Shown here: piece after piece, positions 1 through 6,608 of the stretch | Position numbering within the stretch: the first letter of the stretch is position 1 | Layout of the letters: each line of letters opens with the position of its first letter | Program-made: the position numbers and the translations under genes | Notes under the pieces: model-generated | Database searches by the model: none | Told to the model about the DNA's origin: nothing | What the model saw: the letters and a program-made list of their open reading frames with translations, nothing else | Assembly: GCA_903922535.1 (NCBI GenBank) | Contig: CAIXUF010001483.1 | Coordinates: 1 to 11,795 of the forward strand | Source of the DNA: Candidatus Hydrogenedentota bacterium | GTDB lineage: Bacteria; Hydrogenedentota; Hydrogenedentia; Hydrogenedentiales; CAITNO01 | Direction of reading: 5' to 3' | DNA: 11,795 bases

Positions 1-3000
1 CGCCCACGCTCATCCCGGCTTCCATGGTTACCGACCACGTGTTCTCCGTTACGGTGGAGGTCCCGTGGCTCTGGCTCAGTTCCTCGGTCAAAGAGCCGCC
101 CACGCCGACGCCGTAAAGATCAGAACTCCAACTTCCGGGTTCCGCCGCGCCAGGATAGCTCCTGGGACATCCAATTGTACTGTTGAACGTCTCTGTTCCA
201 AGATCAGGAGAACTTCCATTGTGACTGTTGAAATAGGAGACCGCCTTGATGCTCAACGTGGGCACTCCGCGCGGAGCATCGACGGTGATCGTCTTCCCAA
301 TCTGGCTCGCATCCCTGCTCGCCAGCACCCTGTAGTGGTAATGATCCCAGTAGAGGCTCTGATAAACAACGGCGTCCTCGGTTTGGTTGGCCGTAAAAGT
401 GACCGCGCTTGCCGTTGACTTCGATAACGTTTTTGTCAGGCTGAACGACTTTTCGAAAGACACGCTGGCCTCCACCGAGACAACCCCGAGCGGATCGCCG
501 GCTTCCACCGACACGCTGGCCCCGGCCGTCATGCCCAGCGACTTGGAACTGTCGCTGCTGGCCGTCGTGCCAAACCGGACGCTCGCCGAAGTGTTCCCTG
601 TGTCCTGCACCGCGGGAATCTGATCCCAGAATGGCGGGTACGCGATGGCGCATATCGGCAGGATATCGCTCTCGTCGTATTTCCATTCGTTGAGGTATTT
701 AACCACCGTGCTGTCGCCGTCAAAATCGCCCGCCGCGATCCACGGCTGGGGGTAACCGCCTCCGGAACTGCGGGCAAAGGTCTTTTCGTAAACCTTGCTC
801 CATGGCCCGGAATCGTAATTGTACTGGCGGAAGACGTATTGGTTGCTGTTATTGGGGTTCAGATACACGATTTGCAGTTCGGCGAACTTGTCGCCATCCG
901 TGTTCCCCCTGGCCAGGGAGCAGTAATCCATCCACTCCCACATGACTTGGTCGAAGCGTTTGTCATTGACATCCCACCACCAGAGAGCGGATCGCTGGCT
1001 GGGATTCCCGAAGGCATTGCCAAAAACGTTGAAGAGCAGTTCGTCGCGATGGTCGCCGTCCACGTCGGCCGCGATCATGCGCGGCGTTCCGTTGCCCCAG
1101 TGGGCGTTTGGTGAGTCCTTCCGATCCAGTTTGGTCCATCCGTTGCTGTCTGTTTTCCAGATTTCCACCCAGAACGTTCCGGCGGCGTTGTCATGTCCTA
1201 GCAGAGCGAGTTCATCCTTATAGTCGCCGTCGAAATCACCACACGCGATACTCGGGCGACCGGCGGCGCCACACGGCTTGTAATTGGGGGAAAACTTTGT
1301 CGAACTGCTCCGGGAGAGGGTGTTGGCATCCTGCCATTTGAAATCAAACGCCGCCACAAACGTGTTTCCACTGTTTCCTTGAGCAGCCCAGAAGACAACA
1401 TCACTTCCCGATCCGTCCACATCGCCGCTGGCGGCGCGCGCCTCATATGTGATGTTATCGGTGTTCATGGCCCGCCACATGCTCCAGGGCTGCTTTAGGA
1501 CACCGCCCTTCAGATCAATGATCCAGGCGTTGTTGTTTTCCAGATAAACCGGCACGTGACCCGTGTTCATCCTTCCGAACGAGCCTGTGATCAACAGGAA
1601 CTCGCGGCTCACACCGGTGGAATCCTTCAGCCGCACAACATCAAGATCGGCATCGTAGTAGGCGTATGAACTGCTTGCCGTAACGGGGCTGCCATTGGGG
1701 TTGTTGTCCTTGGCGTACCATTTTGCCAGTTGGGCAAAGTTGTGTTTGCTGTCGTCGAAGACGGTCAGGACCAGATACCAGACGGCGTACCCGTCCGACG
1801 TGTTGTGATCCCATTTGGTGCCCAGCACCGCGATTTCATCCAAGCCGTCATTATCGAAATCGCCGCTCACCGAGCCCCAGAGCTTTTCTTCAATGAGGCT
1901 GTAGTCAACCGGGCTCGTCGCAATGATTCTTTTGTCGGCGTCCGCCGGAGACTGCTTGCTGTCGTGATCATACACCATGAACCCGTTCCTGCCGCCGGCG
2001 CTTGGAATGGCGTTTGACATGCCCAACGCCACTTCGGCGACGTTGGCCAGCCGGCTGGTCTCATAGCGCAACGGGTGCGACGCCTTGGCGCTCCATATGG
2101 ATTTGGCTACGGCGCCAAGGTGATTGGTTAGCGCGTTGGCGACGACTGCGAAACTGGTGAGCGCGTTGACTTCCACCGTCAACGTCCTGCCGACGGTGTC
2201 GATCTCGGTGTGCAACGGCAGCCAATTGTCGTTCTCGTCAAGCGTTGCAATGCCAATCGTCGTCAGCAGTTCGGCCGTGTCGGAACCAAACATTGCGAGA
2301 AGGGTCTCATCGTAGGGCAGGGTCAGCGTCACGGGGTTCTGGAACCACACCGGCGGCGTGCATGTGACGGCCAAACCCATCTGGTTGGGGTTGGAGGGCA
2401 GGGTGGCGTCAAAGGCGATGTCAAAGCTCGCCGGAGCGGCGAGCGCGCCCGCGGGCACGTTTAGAGCTATGCCGCCTGACGATACGTTGGCGCCGGCCAC
2501 GCCCAGACTTACCGGGATGGACAAGGGCAGCGCGGCGGACACCGCAACTGATTTCGTGTCCGCACCCATGTTGTTGGCGCAGGTCAGGGTGTACACCTTC
2601 CTGGTTTCGAAAAGGGACATTGTCACATTAATTGTCTGCCCGTTGCTGACTTCCCCCACCCCCGCAATAGTACACGTCGGCGCGGGCGCCGGGACTCCGT
2701 CGTAACTCCATGAGAAGGTCACCGGCGCCGTCGTGCCACGGAGGACACTGGACGGAGAGGCCACGAAGGAATGCAAGACGGGAGCCGCGGACTCCGAGAA
2801 CATGACGATTTCGCTGGAGCCGCCCGCGCCGTTCTGGCAAAGAAGCGTGGACAGTCCGTCTGCTGTGCGCGTGACCGTAATGGGAACTCCGCTCGTGACG
2901 GACGCCCCGTTGAGCGTACACGTAACTGCCGAAGAAGGTGTGAACGCATAATCCCACGTCAGGGTTACCGGAACAGCCGCTCCCACCGGCAGCGCGGCGT

Positions 3001-6000
3001 CCGACACCGTCAGGTCGCGAATCATGGGAGGCACCGCCAGACCGGCAGCCACGCCGGAAACCAGCGCAGTGGTCGAAAGCTGGTCGATAACGGCCCCTAT
3101 GCTGTGTGTCACGGTGTTGGGGAGTGAGGACGCAAGGACGGTCCAGCCGGCACCCGCCACGGCAAGGGCCAGGTCACTCTCGTTGGCGCCGCCCAGTTGC
3201 GCCGGATTGTATGTCAAGGCGATCTGCACGCCCCGTCCCACCAGGTTGAGGCCCGCGGGGCCAAAGATGTACGGCTCGCCAATGATGCCGCTGTTGGCGG
3301 GGAAACTCACGGCCGCAGCGCCCGTGATCTCCGTGGGCGCATCAATGGCGCCCGGGGGAAACAGGAGGGTCCATGAGCCGAAGGTGACGCTTCCGCCCTC
3401 GGGGCCAACGGTATTCACAACCCCTTTCGAGATTACGATATCGACCGCTGTTCCCGGTGTGACGCTCGAACCCGCCGGCGGCGTCTGGCCCATCACTTGT
3501 CCATAAGAAACCGTGGCGCTGTAATCCTGGGTGACAGCACCCAGGGTCAGCCCCGCATTGACGAGGGTGGTCTGGGCTTCCGATTGCGTCTCGCCGCTCA
3601 AATCCGGAACCGCGGCCGGTTGTGGACACTCAGAGATCACAAGGTCCACGGCTGTTCCCGCCGCCGCATTCGCGGCTGCCGCCGGGTTCTGGCTGACGAC
3701 CGAGCCCGCCGGAACCGTGCCGCTGCATTGCTGCGTGACGACGCCGGTCGTGAGTCCCGCGCCGGTAATGGCCTCGATCGCCGCCGCCTGCGTCAGGCCC
3801 ACCACGTCGGGCACAGGGACCGTGACAGACGCCGCGATGGCAAAGGTGCCGTTGCTCAGATCCTCAATCGCGTTGTTGCCCCCGTCGATGAGGTGGATCT
3901 TGTAGTCGCCGGCCGGGGTCTGCCCGGCGGGAACCGTCCAGGACAGTTGGCCGTCTGTGGCCAACGCGGCGCCAATCCACAGGGTGTCCGTGCCGTTCTC
4001 ATTCAGCAGGACCGCCACGTAGTCCGTCAGGCTGGCCGCATTCCAAGTGATGGTGTGGGTCTGGCCCCGCACCCAGGTCTCGCCGCCGTTTGGCGAGGTC
4101 AGCGTGAGCGGCGGCGCCATGATGGTGAAGGTGCTGTCGCTCAGGTCCTCAATCGCGTTGTTGTTTCCGGACATGATGTGGACCTTGTACGCGCTGCCCG
4201 CCGCAAACGCGGCCGGCACCGCGTAGGAGATCTGCCCGGCCGAGGCCGTGGCGGAACCAATCCACGCGCTGAAGACACCGTTGGCCTCCAGCCACACAGC
4301 GACATTGCCGGTCACACCGGTCTGGATCCATGTGATGGTCTGGGTCGCGCCCTGGAACCACAGTTCGCCGCCGTTCGGCGAGGTCAGCGTGAGCGGAGAG
4401 ACGCCTGAGGCCACGGAGAACGCGGCGTCGCTCAGGTCCTCCACCGCGTTGTTTTCCCCGGAAATCAGGTGGATCTTGTATCCGCTGCCGACCGCCAGTG
4501 CCTGCGGAACCGTCCACGCCAACTGCCCGGCGGAGGCCGCAACCGCGCCAATCCACTGCGTGTCCACCCCGTTCACATTCAGCAAGACGGCCAGGAAGCC
4601 CGTCACGCCGGTCTGGTTCCACGTGACGGTGTGGGACTCGCCCTGCTTCCACGTTTCCCCGCCATTCGGCGAGGTGACTGCAAGCGTTGCGGTGACTCCA
4701 GCCGCGACGGTGAAGGCGCTGTCACTCAGGTCCTGCACCGCGTTGTTGTCCCCGGAAATCACATCGATCTTGTACGCGCTGCCCGGTGTCAGGAACGCGG
4801 GAACCGTCCAAGCCAGTGTTCCGGCCGCAGCCGAGACGGCACCTAGCCATATTGTGTCCACCCCGTTCACATTCAGGAAGACGGCCACCTGGCCGCTCAC
4901 ACCGGTCTGGTTCCACGTGACGGCATGGGTCTCGCCCCGCGCCCAGGACTCGCCGCCGTTCGGCGAGGTGACCGCAAGCGTTGCGGTGTTTCCCGCGACG
5001 GTGAACGCGCTGTCGCTCAGGTCCTCCACCGCGTTGTTATCCCCGGAAACCAGATAGATCTTGTAGGCGCTCCCCGGCGTCAGCGATGCCGGAACCGTCC
5101 AGGACATCTGGCCGGCCGCAGCCGAAACCCCGCCAAGCCACGTCGTGGCCGCCCCGTTCACAAGGAACACGGCCACCGCGCCGGTCACGCCGCTCTCGTA
5201 CCACGTGATGTTCTGCGCCGAGCCCTGCGCCCAGGACTCGCCGCCGTTCGGTGAGGTGAGCGTAAGCGACGCCAGGGCGCTGGCGGGCACAATAGTGAAG
5301 GTGCCGGCGCTTTGGTCGGCATAGTTGTTGTTGGGGCCGTAAACGACACGCACCTTGTAGGCGCTGCCCAGGGTCTGGGACGTAGGAACCGTCCAAGAGA
5401 ACAGCCCGGCCTGCGCCGGGACCGAACCCATCCAGAGTGCATCGGTCCCGTTCAGGTTCAGCATCACCGCCACCGCGCCCGTCAAGTCGGCCCGGGCACT
5501 CCACGTGACGGCTATGGACTGGCCCTCCGCCCAGGTCTCTCCCCCAGTGGGCGAAAGGACCGTGATCGGGGGCGCGATGATGCTGAACGTGGCGTCGCTC
5601 AGATCCTGAATCAAGTTGTTGCTTCCGGAGACCACATGGACCCTGTATGCACTGCCCGGCGTCACCGAGGCGGGAACCGTCCAGGAGAATTGTCCGGCCG
5701 AAGCCGCAGGCGCGCCAAGCCAGATGGTATCCACTCCGTCGGCATTGAGAAGGATGGCCACGTTGCCCGTCACGCCGACCGCGGTCCAAGTGATGACATG
5801 GGTTTCACGTTGCGCCCAAGTCTCGCCGCCGTTCGGCGAGGTCACCGCAAGCGAAGGTGGCGCAGCGAGCGCCATCGTTAAGGTCTCCGCCGACAACGAG
5901 GTCATCTCCATGATCCCGCCCCCGGCGGCAGAGGCCGGTGCGGCGACAGCGCAGCTCAGGCAGATTACGATTCCGATAACCCGCAACATCCTCTTCACTG

Positions 6001-6058
6001 CACGCCCAGGGTTCTTCACCGTTTCTGTTTCCGCCCGTCTTGTTTTCGACTTGGTCAT
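1..6058 (-). CDS. Giant secreted multidomain protein (Kre9/KNH repeats, PASTA, ZU5-like, Ig-like, FG-GAP propeller), C-terminus cut by window edge
   Basis: The frame stays open from an ATG at 6058 to the left edge, giving at least 2019 residues with the stop outside the window. The N-terminus has a basic stretch, then a hydrophobic core (VIGIVICLSCAVAA) and an APASAA cleavage-like site near residue 45, so export is expected; the longer start is favoured by AAGGAAAGGG 7 nt upstream, but M24 could also start a more normal signal peptide. Domains in order: seven SPNGGE-type Kre9/KNH-like repeats (about 70-743), PASTA 1 (747-809, VPDVVGLT) and PASTA 2 (811-878), a ZU5-like domain (880-1010, GPEGGSVTF and FPPGAI), two Ig-like modules each with a Cys pair (1010-1175), a second ZU5-like domain (1175-1310, NVPAGALAAP), FG-GAP/VCBS units with DxDGD calcium loops (1390-1790), then a Ser/Thr-rich C-terminal region. 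The make-up suggests an extracellular or surface binding protein. I see no catalytic domain in the visible part. A small gene lies 65 nt upstream on the same strand and may be cotranscribed. Confidence 0.93.
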   Translation of the reverse strand, partial: MTKSKTRRAETETVKNPGRAVKRMLRVIGIVICLSCAVAAPASAAGGGIMEMTSLSAETLTMALAAPPSLAVTSPNGGETWAQRETHVITWTAVGVTGNVAILLNADGVDTIWLGAPAASAGQFSWTVPASVTPGSAYRVHVVSGSNNLIQDLSDATFSIIAPPITVLSPTGGETWAEGQSIAVTWSARADLTGAVAVMLNLNGTDALWMGSVPAQAGLFSWTVPTSQTLGSAYKVRVVYGPNNNYADQSAGTFTIVPASALASLTLTSPNGGESWAQGSAQNITWYESGVTGAVAVFLVNGAATTWLGGVSAAAGQMSWTVPASLTPGSAYKIYLVSGDNNAVEDLSDSAFTVAGNTATLAVTSPNGGESWARGETHAVTWNQTGVSGQVAVFLNVNGVDTIWLGAVSAAAGTLAWTVPAFLTPGSAYKIDVISGDNNAVQDLSDSAFTVAAGVTATLAVTSPNGGETWKQGESHTVTWNQTGVTGFLAVLLNVNGVDTQWIGAVAASAGQLAWTVPQALAVGSGYKIHLISGENNAVEDLSDAAFSVASGVSPLTLTSPNGGELWFQGATQTITWIQTGVTGNVAVWLEANGVFSAWIGSATASAGQISYAVPAAFAAGSAYKVHIMSGNNNAIEDLSDSTFTIMAPPLTLTSPNGGETWVRGQTHTITWNAASLTDYVAVLLNENGTDTLWIGAALATDGQLSWTVPAGQTPAGDYKIHLIDGGNNAIEDLSNGTFAIAASVTVPVPDVVGLTQAAAIEAITGAGLTTGVVTQQCSGTVPAGSVVSQNPAAAANAAAGTAVDLVISECPQPAAVPDLSGETQSEAQTTLVNAGLTLGAVTQDYSATVSYGQVMGQTPPAGSSVTPGTAVDIVISKGVVNTVGPEGGSVTFGSWTLLFPPGAIDAPTEITGAAAVSFPANSGIIGEPYIFGPAGLNLVGRGVQIALTYNPAQLGGANESDLALAVAGAGWTVLASSLPNTVTHSIGAVIDQLSTTALVSGVAAGLAVPPMIRDLTVSDAALPVGAAVPVTLTWDYAFTPSSAVTCTLNGASVTSGVPITVTRTADGLSTLLCQNGAGGSSEIVMFSESAAPVLHSFVASPSSVLRGTTAPVTFSWSYDGVPAPAPTCTIAGVGEVSNGQTINVTMSLFETRKVYTLTCANNMGADTKSVAVSAALPLSIPVSLGVAGANVSSGGIALNVPAGALAAPASFDIAFDATLPSNPNQMGLAVTCTPPVWFQNPVTLTLPYDETLLAMFGSDTAELLTTIGIATLDENDNWLPLHTEIDTVGRTLTVEVNALTSFAVVANALTNHLGAVAKSIWSAKASHPLRYETSRLANVAEVALGMSNAIPSAGGRNGFMVYDHDSKQSPADADKRIIATSPVDYSLIEEKLWGSVSGDFDNDGLDEIAVLGTKWDHNTSDGYAVWYLVLTVFDDSKHNFAQLAKWYAKDNNPNGSPVTASSSYAYYDADLDVVRLKDSTGVSREFLLITGSFGRMNTGHVPVYLENNNAWIIDLKGGVLKQPWSMWRAMNTDNITYEARAASGDVDGSGSDVVFWAAQGNSGNTFVAAFDFKWQDANTLSRSSSTKFSPNYKPCGAAGRPSIACGDFDGDYKDELALLGHDNAAGTFWVEIWKTDSNGWTKLDRKDSPNAHWGNGTPRMIAADVDGDHRDELLFNVFGNAFGNPSQRSALWWWDVNDKRFDQVMWEWMDYCSLARGNTDGDKFAELQIVYLNPNNSNQYVFRQYNYDSGPWSKVYEKTFARSSGGGYPQPWIAAGDFDGDSTVVKYLNEWKYDESDILPICAIAYPPFWDQIPAVQDTGNTSASVRFGTTASSDSSKSLGMTAGASVSVEAGDPLGVVSVEASVSFEKSFSLTKTLSKSTASAVTFTANQTEDAVVYQSLYWDHYHYRVLASRDASQIGKTITVDAPRGVPTLSIKAVSYFNSHNGSSPDLGTETFNSTIGCPRSYPGAAEPGSWSSDLYGVGVGGSLTEELSQSHGTSTVTENTWSVTMEAGMSVG
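690..1890 (-). other. Seven FG-GAP/VCBS-like units, probable beta-propeller, within the giant protein
   Basis: Calcium-loop-like motifs occur at about residues 1400 (DFDNDGLDE), 1468 (DADLDVV, degenerate), 1545 (DVDGSGSD), 1608 (DFDGDYKDE), 1665 (DVDGDHRDE), 1720 (NTDGDKFAE) and 1778 (DFDGDST). Spacing is about 55-77 residues, typical of one blade each. Seven units match the integrin-alpha-type seven-bladed propeller, which usually serves ligand or carbohydrate binding. Several Trp-rich strands (WAAQ, WWWD, MWEWMD) separate the loops. Confidence 0.8.
3425..3820 (-). other. Two tandem PASTA domains within the giant protein
   Basis: Residues 747-809 (VPDVVGLTQ, AITGAGLTTG, GTVPAGSVVSQNPAA, GTAVDLVIS) and 811-878 (VPDLSGETQ, LVNAGLTLG, SYGQVMGQTPPAG, GTAVDIVIS) have the usual order of a PASTA unit: VPxVxGxxxxxA, GL, V..Q.P..G, G..V.(L/I).(V/I)S. 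PASTA domains are best known from cell-wall-sensing kinases and penicillin-binding proteins. Here they sit mid-chain in a secreted protein, so they may act as spacers or glycan contacts; that role is inference. Confidence 0.85.
3832..5851 (-). repeat. Seven tandem Kre9/KNH-like domain repeats inside the giant protein
   Basis: Each unit is 95-100 residues (about 285-300 bp). It begins with a strand and the motif SPNGGE(T/S)W, continues with an ITW strand, V-A-V-x-L-N and a W-(I/L/M)-G turn, then G-x-(F/L/M)-S-W-T-V-P, G-S-x-Y-K, and ends with NNxxxDLSDxxF(T/S)(V/I). The Ser of SPNGGE falls at residues 74, 169, 269, 365, 463, 560 and 655. Unit 2 reads SPTGGE and has a degenerate end (NNNYADQSAGTF). 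Units 3 to 5 are most alike, which suggests recent duplication within the gene. In Pfam terms this matches the Ser-Thr-rich GPI-anchored/Kre9-KNH family, which is common in large bacterial secreted proteins. The domain assignment is from recalled consensus, not a search. Confidence 0.88.
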
Positions 6059-6065
6059 TGCGTTT

Positions 6066-6075
6066 CCCTTTCCTT
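6066..6075 (-). promoter_or_regulatory. Ribosome binding site of the giant protein
   Basis: On the minus strand AAGGAAAGGG ends 7 nt before the ATG at 6058. It supports that start over the internal ATG at 5989 (M24), which would otherwise be attractive because it opens directly into the hydrophobic signal core. Confidence 0.55.
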
Positions 6076-6123
6076 GGCTTTCCTATTTCATGCTTTGTGG
6101 AATTGACTACTCCACCGGCTTTT

Positions 6124-6366
6124 TCATTTCTGGAGTGACGTGGCGGTGATGGTTGTTCCGCCGGAAACACGTCCGTCGTAATAAGACCCTGACGTGAAAA
6201 CCTCTTCGTCCCGGAACAGACACATGTGCGAGGGCGACAGCGGGCTGCCCTTCGCGCCGAGAGAGCCTTCGGCGGCGGCACTGGCGCAGGCAAACGCCCT
6301 CGCACTTATGCCCGGCGTAAGAACGAACAGTGACGCACCGGACTGCCGTCTTCTCAAGTCGCCCAT
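6124..6366 (-). CDS. Small protein of 80 residues, unknown function, leading the giant-protein transcript
   Basis: I do not recognise this protein. The start at 6366 (MGDLRRRQSGASLFVL) is chosen because AGAGGA lies exactly 7 nt upstream and a sigma70-like promoter lies about 70 nt upstream on the same strand. A longer frame to an ATG at 6468 would overlap that promoter and has no ribosome site. The N-terminus has three Arg, then a moderately hydrophobic, Ala-rich stretch (FVLTPGISARAFACASAAA), a weak signal-peptide-like profile without a clear lipobox. The C-terminal half is polar and Gly/Ser/Thr-rich (SGSYYDGRVSGGTTITATS). The stop is 65 nt from the giant-protein ATG, same strand, so the two are probably cotranscribed. 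It could be an exported accessory peptide, a leader gene, or a chance frame; the translation signals argue for a real gene. Confidence 0.45.
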   Translation of the reverse strand: MGDLRRRQSGASLFVLTPGISARAFACASAAAEGSLGAKGSPLSPSHMCLFRDEEVFTSGSYYDGRVSGGTTITATSLQK

Positions 6367-6373
6367 GTTGGTG

Positions 6374-6379
6374 TCCTCT
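6374..6379 (-). promoter_or_regulatory. Strong Shine-Dalgarno site of the 80-residue small gene
   Basis: AGAGGA on the minus strand is 7 nt from the ATG at 6366, within a GAAAGAGGA purine run. It is among the best ribosome sites in the window and decides the start of the small gene. Confidence 0.6.
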
Positions 6380-6439
6380 TTCAAGTTGTTCCCAAGAAGC
6401 ACCCGGTCGAAATCTACAATAACGCAACCATCACGAAAC

Positions 6440-6468
6440 TTTCTACAAAATATTCTAGATAAAGTCAA
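6440..6468 (-). promoter_or_regulatory. Sigma70-like promoter for the small gene and giant protein
   Basis: On the minus strand TTGACT (6463-6468) and TAGAAA (6440-6445) are separated by 17 nt in AT-rich sequence that stands out from the GC-rich surroundings. They match 5 of 6 and 4 of 6 consensus bases. A start near 6433 would give a leader of about 65 nt before the small gene. Confidence 0.5.
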
Positions 6469-6486
6469 TACGCATGCATGCCGTAT
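6468..6486. promoter_or_regulatory. Imperfect palindrome, candidate operator
   Basis: ATACGCATGCATGCCGTAT consists of arms ATAC and GTAT around the perfect palindrome GCATGCATGC, with one extra C on the right. It begins at the upstream edge of the minus-strand -35 box (6463-6468), where a dimeric regulator could control access of RNA polymerase. The divergent GntR/LacI-type regulator gene starts 120 bp away and is the natural candidate binder. Only one copy is seen. Confidence 0.4.
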
Positions 6487-6556
6487 GCTCTATCTGCCGC
6501 GAAACACAGTGATAATTCTGCGGTTTGCCGTAATTTTGCAGCGGTGCGTTGCGGTC

Positions 6557-6588
6557 TTGACAGATTTTCCTGTATAGTCCTGTATAGA
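6557..6588 (+). promoter_or_regulatory. Possible promoter of the regulator gene
   Basis: A perfect TTGACA (6557-6562) is followed by TATAGA at 6583-6588, but the spacer is 20 nt, longer than the usual 16-18. The other TATAG copy (6573) is too close at 10 nt. The element is plausible but suboptimal, and may need an activator or may use different boxes. Confidence 0.3.
6569..6587. repeat. 10-bp-period direct repeat CCTGTATAG x2 upstream of the regulator gene
   Basis: CCTGTATAG occurs at 6569-6577 and again at 6579-6587, one helical turn apart, 21 bp before the regulator ATG. Each copy contains TATAG, so it may be a duplicated -10-like element or a pair of half-sites on the same DNA face for autoregulation. 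Confidence 0.5.
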
Positions 6589-6608
6589 ATAACTTTGGAA
6601 TTGGCAGG

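Noticed and set aside
3497..4408. 303-residue open frame on the plus strand
   Set aside because: It is antisense to the PASTA and Kre9/KNH coding region, Arg-rich and low in complexity, and its length comes from GC-rich codon structure and the repeats of the real gene.
4248..5057. 269-residue plus-strand frame with internal repeats
   Set aside because: Its repeats mirror the Kre9/KNH repeats on the opposite strand; no ribosome site and no recognisable domain.
5037..5789. 250-residue minus-strand frame
   Set aside because: It is a shifted frame inside the giant gene, rich in Arg and Gly, and conflicts with the continuous domain-bearing frame.
3832..5851. CRISPR-like or transposon repeat array
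   Set aside because: The period is about 290 bp, in frame, with protein-level conservation in a continuous coding frame, so it is a domain repeat.
6020..6058. Lipobox in the giant-protein signal peptide (ICLSC)
   Set aside because: The residues before Cys are C-L-S, not the L-(A/S/T)-(G/A/S) order; the APASAA signal peptidase I site is more likely.
6367..6468. Longer N-terminus of the small gene starting at ATG 6468
   Set aside because: The start would lie in the -35 box, with no Shine-Dalgarno site; ATG 6366 has a strong one.
6194..6577. 127-residue plus-strand frame in the intergenic region
   Set aside because: No ribosome site; it overlaps the minus-strand promoter and small gene and ends inside the direct repeat before the regulator.
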